A stretch of DNA of 64,000 nt from an uncultured Oscillospiraceae bacterium (GCA_949289045.1 CASEMN010000003.1:119682-183681); one strand, 5' to 3'; counted from the stretch's first letter, positions 33,036 to 42,511 are shown. The notes: generated by a model not told the origin, from the letters alone. Numbers and translations: made by a program.

Positions 33036-33233
33036 TTATTTCATGCCGTCTTCGTAAGCCTTGATCATCTTCTTGACCATCTGACCGCCGATAGAGCCAG
33101 CCTGCTTAGATGTGAGGTCACCGTTGTAACCCTGCTTGAGGTTTACGCCAACTTCGTTAGCAGCCTCCATCTTGAACTTATTGAGAGCCTCGCGTGCCTC
33201 AGGCACAAGGCTTGAATTACCGTTCTTAGCCAT
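33036..33233 (-). CDS. Alpha/beta-type small acid-soluble spore protein
   Basis: A 65-residue SASP that coats and protects DNA in the dormant spore. It has the family core EAREALNKFKMEAANEVGV, which includes the GPR protease cleavage region, followed by the second conserved block DLTSKQAGSIGGQMVKKMI. ATG 33233 was chosen over GTG 33245 because AAGGAG lies 11 bases upstream of the ATG and overlaps the GTG. A sigma-G-like promoter is visible. Direct evidence that the organism forms endospores. Confidence 0.95.
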   Translation of the reverse strand: MAKNGNSSLVPEAREALNKFKMEAANEVGVNLKQGYNGDLTSKQAGSIGGQMVKKMIKAYEDGMK

Positions 33234-33278
33234 TATTCGTTTCACTCCTTACTTACTTTTTTCTTGCGTCTGCCTTCA

Positions 33279-33308
33279 TAGTATGTTCGGAGTGAAATTT
33301 AATTATTA
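33279..33308 (-). promoter_or_regulatory. Possible sigma-G promoter of the SASP gene
   Basis: -10 CATACTA (33279-33285) fits the sigma-G consensus exactly; 18 bases upstream is TAATA (33304-33308), one base off the -35 consensus. Forespore-specific expression is what SASP genes need. Confidence 0.6.
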
Positions 33309-33328
33309 ATGTTAATTTTTAGTAATTT

Positions 33329-34441
33329 TTAAATCTTATCTTTAAACTTCTTGATAATAGCATCGGTTATTCTGATACTTGCCTTTCCGTCGCCGTAAGG
33401 ATTGGAAGCTTTGCTCATTCGCTCATATTCGTCTTTATCTGTAAGAAGTGTTTCTATCATCTCATAGATAGTCTCTTCGTTGGTACCGGCAAGTTTAAGA
33501 GTGCCAGCAGCAATTCCCTCGGGACGCTCTGTAGTATCTCTGAGCACTATTACAGGCTTTCCGAGAGAAGGAGCTTCCTCCTGGATTCCGCCGCTGTCTG
33601 TAAGAATAAGATATGAACGGCTGAGAAGATTGTGGAACTCAACTACTTCAAGAGGCTTTATAAGCTTAACTCTGTCACAGTCGCCGAGTATCTCGTTAGC
33701 TGTATTTACAACAATGGGATTAAGGTGAACGGGATATACAACTTTAATGTCATCGTGCTTTTCGATTATGCGTCTTATGGCTCTGAACATATGACGCATA
33801 GGCTCGCCGAGATTTTCTCTTCTGTGAGCCGTGAGAACAATAAGTCTGCTTCCCTTTGCCCATTCAGTTACTTCGTCTGAGTAATCCTCTCTTACAGTTG
33901 TCTGAAGAGCATCGATTGCGGTATTTCCGGTTACGATTATAGTACTGGGATCTTTGCCCTCATTTAAAAGATTCTGCTTACTCTGCTCAGTAGGAGCAAA
34001 ATTCATATCGGAGATAACGCCGACAAACTGTCTGTTTGCCTCTTCGGGATAGGGAGAATATTTATTATATGTACGAAGACCTGCCTCAACATGACCGATT
34101 GCCGTCTGCTGATAAAATGCAGCGAGAGCTCCAGCAAATGTTGTGGATGTATCACCGTGAACAAGAACTATATCCGGCTTTTCGTTTTTGATTACATCCT
34201 CGAGACCTTTAAGAACTCTTACGGTTATATCTGAAAGAGTCTGACCCTGCTGCATGATATTAAGGTCATAGTCGGGCACAATATTAAAAGCATTGAGAAC
34301 CTGATCGAGCATCTGACGGTGCTGAGCAGTAACGCATACTATGCACTCTATTTCCTTTCTGCTCTTAAGCTCTTTAACCAGCGGAGCCATTTTTATGGTT
34401 TCCGGTCTTGTGCCGAAAACTGTCATAACTTTAATAGCCAT
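33329..34441 (-). CDS. wecB: UDP-N-acetylglucosamine 2-epimerase (non-hydrolysing)
   Basis: Converts UDP-GlcNAc to UDP-ManNAc for teichoic-acid linkage units or surface polysaccharide. The 370-residue protein shows FGTRPETIKMAPL (7-19), VHGDTSTTFAGALAAFY, the HVEAGLRT loop, LTAHRRENLG and TDSGGIQEEAPSLGKP, all conserved in the WecB/MnaA group. Stands alone between the SASP gene and glpP; no glycosyltransferase cluster is nearby. Confidence 0.95.
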   Translation of the reverse strand: MAIKVMTVFGTRPETIKMAPLVKELKSRKEIECIVCVTAQHRQMLDQVLNAFNIVPDYDLNIMQQGQTLSDITVRVLKGLEDVIKNEKPDIVLVHGDTSTTFAGALAAFYQQTAIGHVEAGLRTYNKYSPYPEEANRQFVGVISDMNFAPTEQSKQNLLNEGKDPSTIIVTGNTAIDALQTTVREDYSDEVTEWAKGSRLIVLTAHRRENLGEPMRHMFRAIRRIIEKHDDIKVVYPVHLNPIVVNTANEILGDCDRVKLIKPLEVVEFHNLLSRSYLILTDSGGIQEEAPSLGKPVIVLRDTTERPEGIAAGTLKLAGTNEETIYEMIETLLTDKDEYERMSKASNPYGDGKASIRITDAIIKKFKDKI

Positions 34442-34643
34442 ATTATTACCTCATCTTACCTCTTTTTAATTTTTCACTTTGTTTTTACGGTTTTAGAATT
34501 ATCAATGGCATATACATTCTTTTCTTCATTTATTAAAGAAATTAGAAATTACCCATCAATACCGCTTAAATTCCCTGACCAAAAAACAAAGCAGGATTTT
34601 TGTGTTTTTTGCAGTATACCACTTTTTACCGCTTTTTTCAACT

Positions 34644-35210
34644 TTACAGGCTCCAAACCGAAGCTTCCGTTGTAGAAACTCCATTTGCCCCCGCCTGCAA
34701 CGCTCCTATAACATCTTCCTTTTCGCTTATAAGGCCGCCGGCTATCATAGGAGTTTTAATTTTTTTCTTGAGTCTGCCTATTATCTTGGGCATCACTCCC
34801 GGCATTATTTCTATCGCATCGCTTTTTTCGGCAATAGTAGCATTCACAGCATTATCAAGGGACAGCGAATCAATAATAAAAAATCTTCTTACTGTAAGCA
34901 TTCCCATTTCTTTCGCAATTTTAATAAGACCGGCTTTTGTGGATATGATACCATCAGGAGCTATATTTTCATGTATATATCTTAACGCTACGGCGTCACG
35001 GGAAAAGCCTTCTATAAGGTCCATATGTATAAATATCATCTTTCCTTTCTCATGAGCCTGTCTGACAGCATCAGCCAAATTAAAAATATCCCCGCTGAGC
35101 ATAAATATAATTTCACAGGGTGAATTTATTGCAGCCTGCAGCATATCTATATTCTTTACTGCCGCTATGACCGGTGAATTATCCATTTTTTCATGAAATC
35201 TGTTTACCAT
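34644..35210 (-). CDS. glpP: GlpP, glycerol-3-phosphate-responsive antiterminator
   Basis: RNA-binding protein that, with glycerol-3-phosphate, prevents termination in glp leaders. The 188-residue protein matches the GlpP family along its length: SPVIAAVKNIDMLQAA, LSGDIFNLADAV, IFIHMDLIEGFSRD, DGIISTKAGLIK and the closing IAGGLISEKEDVIGALQAGA. ATG 35210 is preferred (GGGGG 7 bases upstream) over an in-frame upstream start. glpK is 4.4 kb away and has a terminator-like leader that is its likely target. No terminator was recognised just after the gene. Confidence 0.92.
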   Translation of the reverse strand: MVNRFHEKMDNSPVIAAVKNIDMLQAAINSPCEIIFMLSGDIFNLADAVRQAHEKGKMIFIHMDLIEGFSRDAVALRYIHENIAPDGIISTKAGLIKIAKEMGMLTVRRFFIIDSLSLDNAVNATIAEKSDAIEIMPGVMPKIIGRLKKKIKTPMIAGGLISEKEDVIGALQAGANGVSTTEASVWSL

Positions 35211-35362
35211 TTCTTTGCCCCCGATGACATATTTTGAGGATTTTAAGCCTAATTTTTTATGATTATACCACATTTTTTCAGCTTTTTGAATGTACTGAAT
35301 CCTCTGTCATATTGCGTTTTATAAAAATAATTTTCGTAAAGTATGGAATATTACGGATTTTG

Positions 35363-35371
35363 TGTTATAAT
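35363..35371 (+). promoter_or_regulatory. Extended -10 promoter of murA
   Basis: TGTTATAAT at 35363-35371 is a perfect extended -10; the -35 is poor. It lies about 90 bases before the murA start. Confidence 0.6.
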
Positions 35372-35461
35372 ATCTAAGGTGTGAGGCTTTAATGCCTCTC
35401 GATTTATTATTTGCTTTTTTCTTTATTTACATAAATTTATTTTGTTAAGGAGAGTGCCGTA

Positions 35462-36748
35462 TTGGAGAAAATAGTTATCAACGGTGGCAACAGGCTTTGC
35501 GGTGAAGTTAACATAAGCGGAGCTAAAAACGCCGTGGTTGCAATTATTCCAGCTACTATTCTTGCACAAGATATTTGCAGAATTGAAAACATTCCCAATA
35601 TCAGCGACGTCACTATGATGATAAGAATACTTCATCAGATGGGTGCGGATATTCACGTTGTAAACAAAAACACAATCGAAATAGACACAAGACATGTTAA
35701 TTCATTTATCGTTCCCCATGAAATGACAAAGCATCTGCGTGCCTCTTATTATCTCATAGGCGCATTGCTTGGCAGATACAACAGAGCAAGAGTCGCTATG
35801 CCCGGCGGATGCAATTTCGGTGTACGTCCAATTGACCAGCATATTAAAGGCTTCAAGTTTTTAGGAGCCGAAGTATCTGTTGACAACGCAATTGTTGACG
35901 CAAGAGCCGACCAGCTTGTAGGAAGTTCAATTTATCTTGACGTTGTAACTGTAGGTGCCACAGTTAACATTATGCTTGCAGCAGTTAAGGCTAAAGGACT
36001 TACCATAATTGAAAATGCAGCTAAGGAACCTCATATCGTAGACCTTGCAAACTTCCTCAATTCAATGGGAGCCGACGTAAGAGGCGCCGGAACAGACGTT
36101 ATTAAAATTCATGGTGTTGACTCTCTTCACGGCTGCACCTATTCAATCATCCCCGACCAGATTGAAGCGGGCACATATATGGTTGCCGCTGCCGCTACAA
36201 GAGGCGACGTGCTTATTAAAAACGTTATTCCGAAGCATCTTGAATCAATATCCGCTAAACTTATAGAATGCGGAGCAGAGCTTACAGAATACGATGACGC
36301 TATCAGAGTTAAGGCTGACGGCAGACCTAAAAAATGCAATATCAAAACAATGCCCCATCCCGGTTTCCCCACTGATATGCAGCCCCAGATGGCAACTCTT
36401 CTCGCTTTGGCAGAAGGTACAAGTATAATTTCCGAAAGCGTATGGGATAACCGTTTCCGCTACGCTGATCAGCTTATCCGAATGGGAGCTCAGATTCAGG
36501 TAGACGGTAAAATGGCTGTTATAGAAGGCGTAGAAAAATTGAAAGGCGCACCTATTAAGGCAACTGATCTTCGTGCCGGTGCCGCTATGCTTATTGCCGG
36601 ACTTGTAGCCGAAGGAACCACTGAAATTGAAGATATTGAGCATATTGAGCGTGGATATGAAAATTATGTGGAAAAGCTCACCGCTCTTGGTGCAGATATC
36701 AAAAAAGTTCGTATTCCCGACCAGTTTAGTGCTTCAAATGCAGTGTAA
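35462..36748 (+). CDS. murA: UDP-N-acetylglucosamine 1-carboxyvinyltransferase
   Basis: First committed step of peptidoglycan synthesis, transferring enolpyruvate from PEP to UDP-GlcNAc. The 428-residue protein has Lys22-Asn23 (SGAKNAVV), the active-site Cys117 in PGGCNFGVRPID (the fosfomycin target), and the GFPTDMQPQ substrate loop. Start is TTG with GGAG 9 bases upstream. Followed by walJ-like and rlmH genes in the same direction, though a terminator separates murA from them. Firmicutes often have two murA genes; this copy cannot be ranked. Confidence 0.95.
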   Translation: MEKIVINGGNRLCGEVNISGAKNAVVAIIPATILAQDICRIENIPNISDVTMMIRILHQMGADIHVVNKNTIEIDTRHVNSFIVPHEMTKHLRASYYLIGALLGRYNRARVAMPGGCNFGVRPIDQHIKGFKFLGAEVSVDNAIVDARADQLVGSSIYLDVVTVGATVNIMLAAVKAKGLTIIENAAKEPHIVDLANFLNSMGADVRGAGTDVIKIHGVDSLHGCTYSIIPDQIEAGTYMVAAAATRGDVLIKNVIPKHLESISAKLIECGAELTEYDDAIRVKADGRPKKCNIKTMPHPGFPTDMQPQMATLLALAEGTSIISESVWDNRFRYADQLIRMGAQIQVDGKMAVIEGVEKLKGAPIKATDLRAGAAMLIAGLVAEGTTEIEDIEHIERGYENYVEKLTALGADIKKVRIPDQFSASNAV

Positions 36749-36794
36749 TTTTATTTAAAAAACAAAACTGTTGTTCCTGTTCTATATCAGATAT

Positions 36795-36826
36795 AAAAGG
36801 GTGCTGATGTGCCCTTTTATTTTTTG
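36795..36826 (+). terminator. Terminator after murA
   Basis: Stem AAAAGGG/CCCTTTT (36795-36801 with 36812-36818) followed by ATTTTTT. Confidence 0.75.
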
Positions 36827-36845
36827 TCATTGGGAGGTCATTTAC

Positions 36846-37637
36846 TTGTCAAGGTTTTCACCCCTTTTCTCTTCCAGCAGCGGAAACTCAATGTTCTTCG
36901 GTTGCGGACAGGGAGGAATATTAATAGACTGCGGAGTTACCGCAAAAAGGCTTACTTTGGCTCTTGAAAAAATAGAAGTAAGCCCTGAGTTTATAAAAGG
37001 AATTTTTATAACTCACGAACACAGCGACCATGTCAAGGGGCTCAGAGTATTTGCCTCCCGCCATCAAATTCCCGTTTACGGTACATACGGGACTATTTCA
37101 GCTCTCGAAAATTCAGGAATCATAAACGGAAAATTCCCTGTAAACATCATTGATGAAAAGGGCGTTGAAACAGCAGGCATGGAAATAAACCTTTTTCATA
37201 CCTCTCACGACAGCGCCGAAAGCTGCGGATACACAGTAAAGCTTCCTGACGGAAGAAAAGCGGCAGTGTGCACTGACCTTGGAGTTATGACTCCACAGGT
37301 AGAAAACAGCATAACCGGCAGTGACCTGATTGTTATAGAATCAAACCACGACGTTTCAATGCTTCAAAATGGGCCCTATCCTTACATACTTAAAAGGCGT
37401 ATTCTTTCCGACAAAGGACACCTTTCAAATGACGTATGTTCAAAAGCGGTAACACGCCTTATTGAAAGCGGCACAACACGATTTATTTTAGGTCACCTTA
37501 GCAAGGAAAACAATTTTCCGGATCTGGCTTTTCAAACCACTGCTTGTGCCCTTGCGGAAAAAGGCGCTCAGATCGGCAGAGACTGCATTGTGAAAGTAGC
37601 TGCTCCTGAGTGCTGCGAAAAAGCTATGATATTCTAA
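36846..37637 (+). CDS. walJ: YycJ/WalJ-like metallo-beta-lactamase-fold hydrolase
   Basis: A 263-residue MBL-fold protein with the metal motif THEHSDHVKG, ILIDCG, a later HTSHDSAES, VIESNHD and the C-terminal LGHLSKENN, matching YycJ/WalJ. In Bacillus and Streptococcus this gene is tied to the WalRK operon and DNA repair or cell-wall homeostasis; walRK are not in this window. The start is TTG at 36846, 8 bases after GGGAGG. It is followed by rlmH after 12 bases, a pairing found in many Firmicutes. Confidence 0.9.
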   Translation: MSRFSPLFSSSSGNSMFFGCGQGGILIDCGVTAKRLTLALEKIEVSPEFIKGIFITHEHSDHVKGLRVFASRHQIPVYGTYGTISALENSGIINGKFPVNIIDEKGVETAGMEINLFHTSHDSAESCGYTVKLPDGRKAAVCTDLGVMTPQVENSITGSDLIVIESNHDVSMLQNGPYPYILKRRILSDKGHLSNDVCSKAVTRLIESGTTRFILGHLSKENNFPDLAFQTTACALAEKGAQIGRDCIVKVAAPECCEKAMIF

Positions 37638-37649
37638 AGAGGTTACGCT

Positions 37650-38132
37650 ATGCTTAACGTAAACATTATATGCGTCGGAAAACTCAAAGAAAAATATCTC
37701 CGTGACGCCTGTGGAGAATACACAAAGCGTCTCGGAGCTTTTTGCAAAATAAACATAACCGAAATTGACCCTTCTCCCCTACCCGATAAACCGTCGGAAG
37801 GTCAAATTGAAAACGCACTTTCAGCAGAGGGTAAAAAGATTTTAAGTAAAATTCCCTCCTCTTCATATACCTATGCCATGTGCATAGAGGGAAAAGAGCG
37901 TTCTTCAGAGGCTCTGAGCCGTGAAATAGCCGAGCTTCCCGTAAGAGGAATTAGTTCCGTTAACTTTATCATCGGAGGCTCCTTCGGACTCTCAAGCGCC
38001 GTTAAATCTGCTGCGGACAATAAGCTCTCCATGTCCCCTATGACCTTTCCACATCAATTGGCAAGGGTTATGCTTTTAGAGCAGATTTACAGAGCGTTTC
38101 AAATAAGCTCCGGAGGAAAATATCATAAATAA
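37650..38132 (+). CDS. rlmH: 23S rRNA pseudouridine-1915 N3-methyltransferase
   Basis: SPOUT-class enzyme that methylates pseudouridine 1915 in helix 69 of 23S rRNA. At 160 residues it has normal length. Visible: start VNIICVGKLKEKYLRDACGEY, the SAM knot with FIIGGSFGLS (about 108-117), and the C-terminal HQLARVMLLEQIYRAFQI with the closing KYHK. Shares its transcript with the walJ-like gene; terminator at 38150-38176. Confidence 0.96.
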   Translation: MLNVNIICVGKLKEKYLRDACGEYTKRLGAFCKINITEIDPSPLPDKPSEGQIENALSAEGKKILSKIPSSSYTYAMCIEGKERSSEALSREIAELPVRGISSVNFIIGGSFGLSSAVKSAADNKLSMSPMTFPHQLARVMLLEQIYRAFQISSGGKYHK

Positions 38133-38149
38133 ATACTGCATACATATAA

Positions 38150-38176
38150 AAAAGACCGGTTTAAAACCGGTCTTTT
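38150..38176. terminator. Bidirectional terminator between rlmH and the SDR epimerase
   Basis: Near-perfect stem AAAAGACCGGTTT/AAACCGGTCTTTT between convergent genes, T-runs on both sides. Confidence 0.9.
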
Positions 38177-38180
38177 GATT

Positions 38181-39215
38181 TTATCTTAAATGCTCTGCGT
38201 TTGTTTTGCGGAATTTCTTTCCTGCGTGCTCATTATCAAACTCTATAATCCAGTTTACCATGTCTTCGATAGACTGGTCAACACTCATCGGATTGTATCC
38301 AAGTTCAGCACGTGCTTTCTCAATACTGAAATTGCAGTTTGATACAAGCTTTCTGATTGAATAAGGAGTGAACATAGGAGTTTTATTAGCAATTCCGTAA
38401 TAAAGCTCCGCTGCAGGTGCTATGAACTTTGAAAAACCGTAGCCAAGTTTAATCTTTGAAGTAGGTATTCCGGTCTTTCTTCCAAGAATATGAAGCAGCT
38501 CATCAACTGTTACAACTTCTCCGGTTAAAATATAACATTCACCAGCTTTGCCCTTATCGGCCGCTGCATACATTCCGTCCGCAACATCTCTTACATCTAC
38601 AAAGTTATAAGCTCCAAAATTAAGAGAAACAGGGAATTTTCCATTCATGTACATTCTGACCATTTCTCCCACATTGGAGGTCTTAAAGTCATAAGGACCA
38701 ATGCATGCTCCGGGATGAGTAACAACAGTTTCAAGAGTGTCGCTGTTATTGTCAAGAACATACTGAGTAGCTACAGCTTTTGTCTTTGCATATGTTCCCT
38801 CAAGATTGTCAGGATTAAAGCTGCTGATTTCCGTCATAAGTTCGTTTCCGGGAAGAGGCGGAATCGCATCAACTGATGAAGCATAAACAAGCCTTTTCAC
38901 ATTACATTTTCGGCAAGCCTTGACTACATTTTTTGTACCCTCAACGTTAACATTCCAAATGGTTTCTTCATGGCCGGAAGTTACATCTATCATACCGGCA
39001 AGGTGATAAACGATATCAGCTCCTTCAAAAGCTCTTTCAAGACTCTCCGGATCTGTAACATCACCATAATATTTTTCAGCATCAATTCCGTCAAATATTG
39101 AAGAATCCTTACGGATAAGAATTCGAACTTTTTCATTCTTTGCAACGAGTTTCATTAAAAGAGCGTATCCAATATGTCCTGTCGCTCCTGTAACTACCGA
39201 AATTCTTTCAGACAT
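38181..39215 (-). CDS. Extended-SDR NAD-dependent epimerase/dehydratase
   Basis: A 344-residue nucleotide-sugar or sterol-type epimerase/dehydrogenase. Seen: Rossmann loop VTGATGHIGYAL near the N-terminus, DVTDPESL, YHLAG, a Ser-containing YASSVDA, the catalytic TYAKTK and HPGACIGPYD. The sequence is closest in feel to the 3-beta-hydroxysteroid/flavonol-reductase branch; true substrate unknown. ATG at 39215 was chosen because AGGAGG precedes it; the in-frame GTG 39236 lies upstream of that site. Confidence 0.88.
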   Translation of the reverse strand: MSERISVVTGATGHIGYALLMKLVAKNEKVRILIRKDSSIFDGIDAEKYYGDVTDPESLERAFEGADIVYHLAGMIDVTSGHEETIWNVNVEGTKNVVKACRKCNVKRLVYASSVDAIPPLPGNELMTEISSFNPDNLEGTYAKTKAVATQYVLDNNSDTLETVVTHPGACIGPYDFKTSNVGEMVRMYMNGKFPVSLNFGAYNFVDVRDVADGMYAAADKGKAGECYILTGEVVTVDELLHILGRKTGIPTSKIKLGYGFSKFIAPAAELYYGIANKTPMFTPYSIRKLVSNCNFSIEKARAELGYNPMSVDQSIEDMVNWIIEFDNEHAGKKFRKTNAEHLR

Positions 39216-39441
39216 TAATAAATATCCTCCTATCACTTTTTAACTTCCTAATATTCGGACAACTTGGCACTTGTCCTGACGTGTTCATTCGCGTTTATGG
39301 ATATAATACTATAAAAGAATTAAAATTACAATTAAGCATTAACAAATCGTAAAATAAATAGCGATTTTAACAAATTTTTCCAGTGAGTTTTGTCGAATAA
39401 ACACTTTAAACATTTTTTCCTTTAAGCAATATCAATTTCTA

Positions 39442-39574
39442 TTGACTTTTTTAGCTATTGCGGTTAAACTATGTGTTGTGAAAAGGTTTAAATTTAATAC
39501 TTTGAAAGTGCGTATTTTTGTGAGAATAGAGAATAGAAAATACATCCTCAAGGGGTGAATTCTGTTCTTTTTTT
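39442..39574 (+). promoter_or_regulatory. glpK promoter and leader with intrinsic terminator (likely GlpP target)
   Basis: TTGACT (39442-39447), 17 bases, TAAACT (39465-39470) begins a leader of about 160 bases. In it a hairpin at 39530-39547/39552-39568 is followed by seven T residues, a terminator placed before the coding region. In Bacillus GlpP prevents termination at such a leader of glpD/glpFK; glpP is present in this window. Antitermination here is inferred. Confidence 0.75.
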
Positions 39575-39635
39575 ATTATGTAGTCAGTTTCAGTTTTAAA
39601 GTTTAACCTAAAATTAATGGAACGGAGTGATGAAA

Positions 39636-41141
39636 GTGGCAAAGTACATTCTCGCCTTGGATCAGGGAACTACCAGTTCCCGTGCAATTGTCTTTGACAA
39701 ACAAGGCAATATTGTTGCAAAAGGCCAGTACGAATTCAAACAGATCTATCCTAAGGGCGGATGGGTAGAACATGACCCCATGGAGATTTTATACTCTCAG
39801 CTCCAGTCGGTGGCATCGGTAATGCTCACCGGAAAATTCGATGCAAAGGACATTGCGGCAATAGGTATAACCAACCAGCGTGAAACTACCATCATCTGGG
39901 ACCGTGCTACGGGAAAGCCGGTATATAACGCTATAGTTTGGCAGTGCCGCCGCACAGCACAGATGTGCGAAGAACTGAAAAAAGAAGGTCTCGGCGATTA
40001 TATTAAAGATAAAACAGGTCTTTTAATCGACGCCTATTTCTCCGGCACCAAAATCAAATGGATTCTCGACAATGTGCCTGGTGCAAGAGCTCTTGCCGAA
40101 GCCGGCCAGCTTATGTTCGGAACAGTTGAAACCTGGCTTATCTGGAACCTTACAGGCGGAACAGTTCATGTAACGGACTATTCAAACGCATCACGTACCA
40201 TGCTTTTTGATGTAGATAAGCTATGCTGGGATGAGGAGCTTTGCAAAAAACTCACAATACCCATGGGAATACTTCCGGAAGTTGTTCCCTCAAGCAAAAT
40301 TTACGGATATGTTAAAAAGGGCGTTGTAGGTCTTGAGGCTATTGAAGGCGTGCCTATAAGCGGCGCAATAGGCGACCAGCCCGCTGCTCTTTTTGGCCAG
40401 GGATGCTTTAAAGCAGGTCAGGCAAAGAATACATACGGCACAGGCTGCTTCCTGCTTATGAACACAGGCGAGACAAGAGTACATTCTAAAAACAATCTCC
40501 TTTCAGGTGTCGCCTGGGGAATTGGAGATAAAGTTGAGTACGCTCTCGAGGGAAGCGCATTTAATGCAGGTTCAGTTATCAAGTGGCTGCGTGATGAGCT
40601 TCATCTTATCGACACTGCACATCGCTGCGATGAGCTTGCCGAAAGCGTACCGGATGCAAACGGCGTATATTTTGTACCTGCCTTTACAGGTCTCGGTGCA
40701 CCCTACTGGGATATGTACGCTCGTGGCACAATGGTAGGCCTTACAAGAGGCGTCAACAACGCACATATCGCAAGAGCTGTGCTTGAAAGTATCGCTTTTC
40801 AGATGACAGATCTGCTTGAAGCTATGCAGAAGGATTCGGGAATACCGATAACAGACCTTCGTGTTGACGGCGGCGCCAGCGTCAGCAACATTATGATGCA
40901 GATTCAGGCAAACTTCATTCAGGCTGAAGTAAACAGACCGAAAACAGTTGAAACTACGGCTCTGGGTGCTGCATATCTTGCAGGCCTTGCAGTAGGATTC
41001 TGGGAAAGCACCGACGAAATAGAGAAAATCCGTGAAGTTGACAGAGTTTTCACTCCCGAAATGGATAAATCAGACAGAGATAACCTTTACCGCAACTGGC
41101 TGAGAGCTGTTGAAAGATCAAAGGGCTGGGCTGAAGAATAA
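39636..41141 (+). CDS. glpK: Glycerol kinase
   Basis: Phosphorylates glycerol to glycerol-3-phosphate. The 501-residue protein has the FGGY fold with [16 protein letters not shown] at the start, [16 protein letters not shown], a conserved [25 protein letters not shown] and the C-terminal [19 protein letters not shown] 39636 fits GGAG 8 bases upstream; ATG 39630 is too close to it. No glpF or glpD neighbours. Expression is probably controlled by the leader terminator and GlpP. Confidence 0.95.
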   Translation: MAKYILALDQGTTSSRAIVFDKQGNIVAKGQYEFKQIYPKGGWVEHDPMEILYSQLQSVASVMLTGKFDAKDIAAIGITNQRETTIIWDRATGKPVYNAIVWQCRRTAQMCEELKKEGLGDYIKDKTGLLIDAYFSGTKIKWILDNVPGARALAEAGQLMFGTVETWLIWNLTGGTVHVTDYSNASRTMLFDVDKLCWDEELCKKLTIPMGILPEVVPSSKIYGYVKKGVVGLEAIEGVPISGAIGDQPAALFGQGCFKAGQAKNTYGTGCFLLMNTGETRVHSKNNLLSGVAWGIGDKVEYALEGSAFNAGSVIKWLRDELHLIDTAHRCDELAESVPDANGVYFVPAFTGLGAPYWDMYARGTMVGLTRGVNNAHIARAVLESIAFQMTDLLEAMQKDSGIPITDLRVDGGASVSNIMMQIQANFIQAEVNRPKTVETTALGAAYLAGLAVGFWESTDEIEKIREVDRVFTPEMDKSDRDNLYRNWLRAVERSKGWAEE

Positions 41142-41236
41142 AAAGTAAATAGAACCGGAAAATAAAACATCTCCCATATTGAAATTTAATAGCTTTTGCT
41201 GTAAAATTTAAAGTAATTGTTTTCTTTCCGACAGAA

Positions 41237-41276
41237 AATAACCGCAGTTGTCTTTTTGACGATAACTGCGGTTATT
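41237..41276. repeat. Perfect 13-base hairpin between glpK and malic enzyme
   Basis: AATAACCGCAGTT (41237-41249) pairs with 41264-41276 around a 14-base loop. No T-tract follows on the plus strand, so it may be a weak terminator, an RNA stabiliser or an operator. Confidence 0.5.
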
Positions 41277-41324
41277 ACAGGTAAAGGTAAAATTTTACAA
41301 CATATTTTTGGAGGTTGTTTTTTA

Positions 41325-42497
41325 ATGGATTACGCAAAAGAATCGTTAAAGCTACACTATCAGTGGCAGGGAAAGCTCGAAATTAAAGCACGTGCCACAG
41401 TCAATAACAAAGAAGAGCTTTCACTGGCATATACTCCCGGCGTTGCACAGCCCTGTCTTGAAATCCAGAAGGACATAAATAAATCCTATGAGCTTACAAG
41501 ACGCTGGAACATGGTTGCCGTTGTAACAGACGGTACAGCTGTTTTAGGTCTCGGCGACATCGGCCCCGAAGCCGGTATGCCCGTTATGGAAGGCAAATGC
41601 GTACTTTTCAAAGAATTCGGCGGAGTTGACGCATTTCCTCTTTGCGTAAAGTCAAAAGATGTTGACGAAATCGTAAACACAATCGCCCTTATTTCAGGCT
41701 CTTTCGGCGGAATAAACCTTGAGGACATCTCCGCACCCAGATGCTTTGAAATTGAGAGAAAGCTCAAAGAAAAGACAGATATTCCGGTTTTCCACGATGA
41801 CCAGCACGGCACAGCAGTTGTATGTGCCGCAGGACTTATAAACGCCCTTAAGCTTACAGGCAAAAAGATTGAGGACTGCACAGCAGCTTTCAGCGGAGCA
41901 GGAGCAGCCGGAGTCGCCATTGCAAAGCTTCTTACAAAAATGGGCATGAAGGATATTTTCATGTGCGACAGAAAGGGAATTATCTGCGCTGACGATGAAA
42001 GCCTTACCCCTGCAAAGAAAGAGATTGCCGCTTTCACCAATAAAGAGAGAAGAACCGGAACCCTTGCAGACGCTATGAAGGGAACTGACCTTTTCATCGG
42101 TGTTTCAGCTCCCGGTATTGTCACTGAGGAAATGGTAGCTTCCATGAACGACGACGCAATAGTAATGGCGATGTCAAACCCTGTACCTGAAATCATGCCC
42201 GACCTTGCACGCAAAGCCGGAGCAAAGGTTGTCTGCACAGGACGCAGCGACTTCCCCAACCAGATCAACAACGTTCTTGCCTTCCCCGGCATTTTCAGAG
42301 GTGCTCTGGACGTTAGAGCCAGCGACATCAACGAGGAAATGAAAATTGCAGCAGCAAAGGCAATTGCCTCCCTTGTCTCCGACAGCGAGCTTTCAGCGGA
42401 TTACATTATCCCCAAGGCATTTGATGAAAGAGTCGGCAGAACCGTTGCCGCCGCAGTTGCTGAAGCTGCAAGAAAAACAGGCGTTGCAAGAATATAA
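41325..42497 (+). CDS. NAD(P)-dependent malic enzyme
   Basis: Oxidative decarboxylation of malate to pyruvate. The 390-residue protein (short bacterial type) has the substrate region AYTPGVAQPC, VVTDGTAVLGLGDIGP, catalytic Lys in GKCVLFKEF, metal-binding FHDDQHGTAVV, the dinucleotide loop FSGAGAAGVAI and VMAMSNPVPEI. ATG 41325 has GGAGG 10 bases upstream; the frame is open further left but overlaps the hairpin. Coenzyme preference cannot be fixed by eye. Confidence 0.94.
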   Translation: MDYAKESLKLHYQWQGKLEIKARATVNNKEELSLAYTPGVAQPCLEIQKDINKSYELTRRWNMVAVVTDGTAVLGLGDIGPEAGMPVMEGKCVLFKEFGGVDAFPLCVKSKDVDEIVNTIALISGSFGGINLEDISAPRCFEIERKLKEKTDIPVFHDDQHGTAVVCAAGLINALKLTGKKIEDCTAAFSGAGAAGVAIAKLLTKMGMKDIFMCDRKGIICADDESLTPAKKEIAAFTNKERRTGTLADAMKGTDLFIGVSAPGIVTEEMVASMNDDAIVMAMSNPVPEIMPDLARKAGAKVVCTGRSDFPNQINNVLAFPGIFRGALDVRASDINEEMKIAAAKAIASLVSDSELSADYIIPKAFDERVGRTVAAAVAEAARKTGVARI

Positions 42498-42511
42498 AAA
42501 TACAAAGACAA

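Noticed and set aside
41486..42331. Long open frame (281 codons) antisense to malic enzyme
   Set aside because: It mirrors the codon pattern of a clearly real enzyme gene, has no ribosome site and no recognisable domain.
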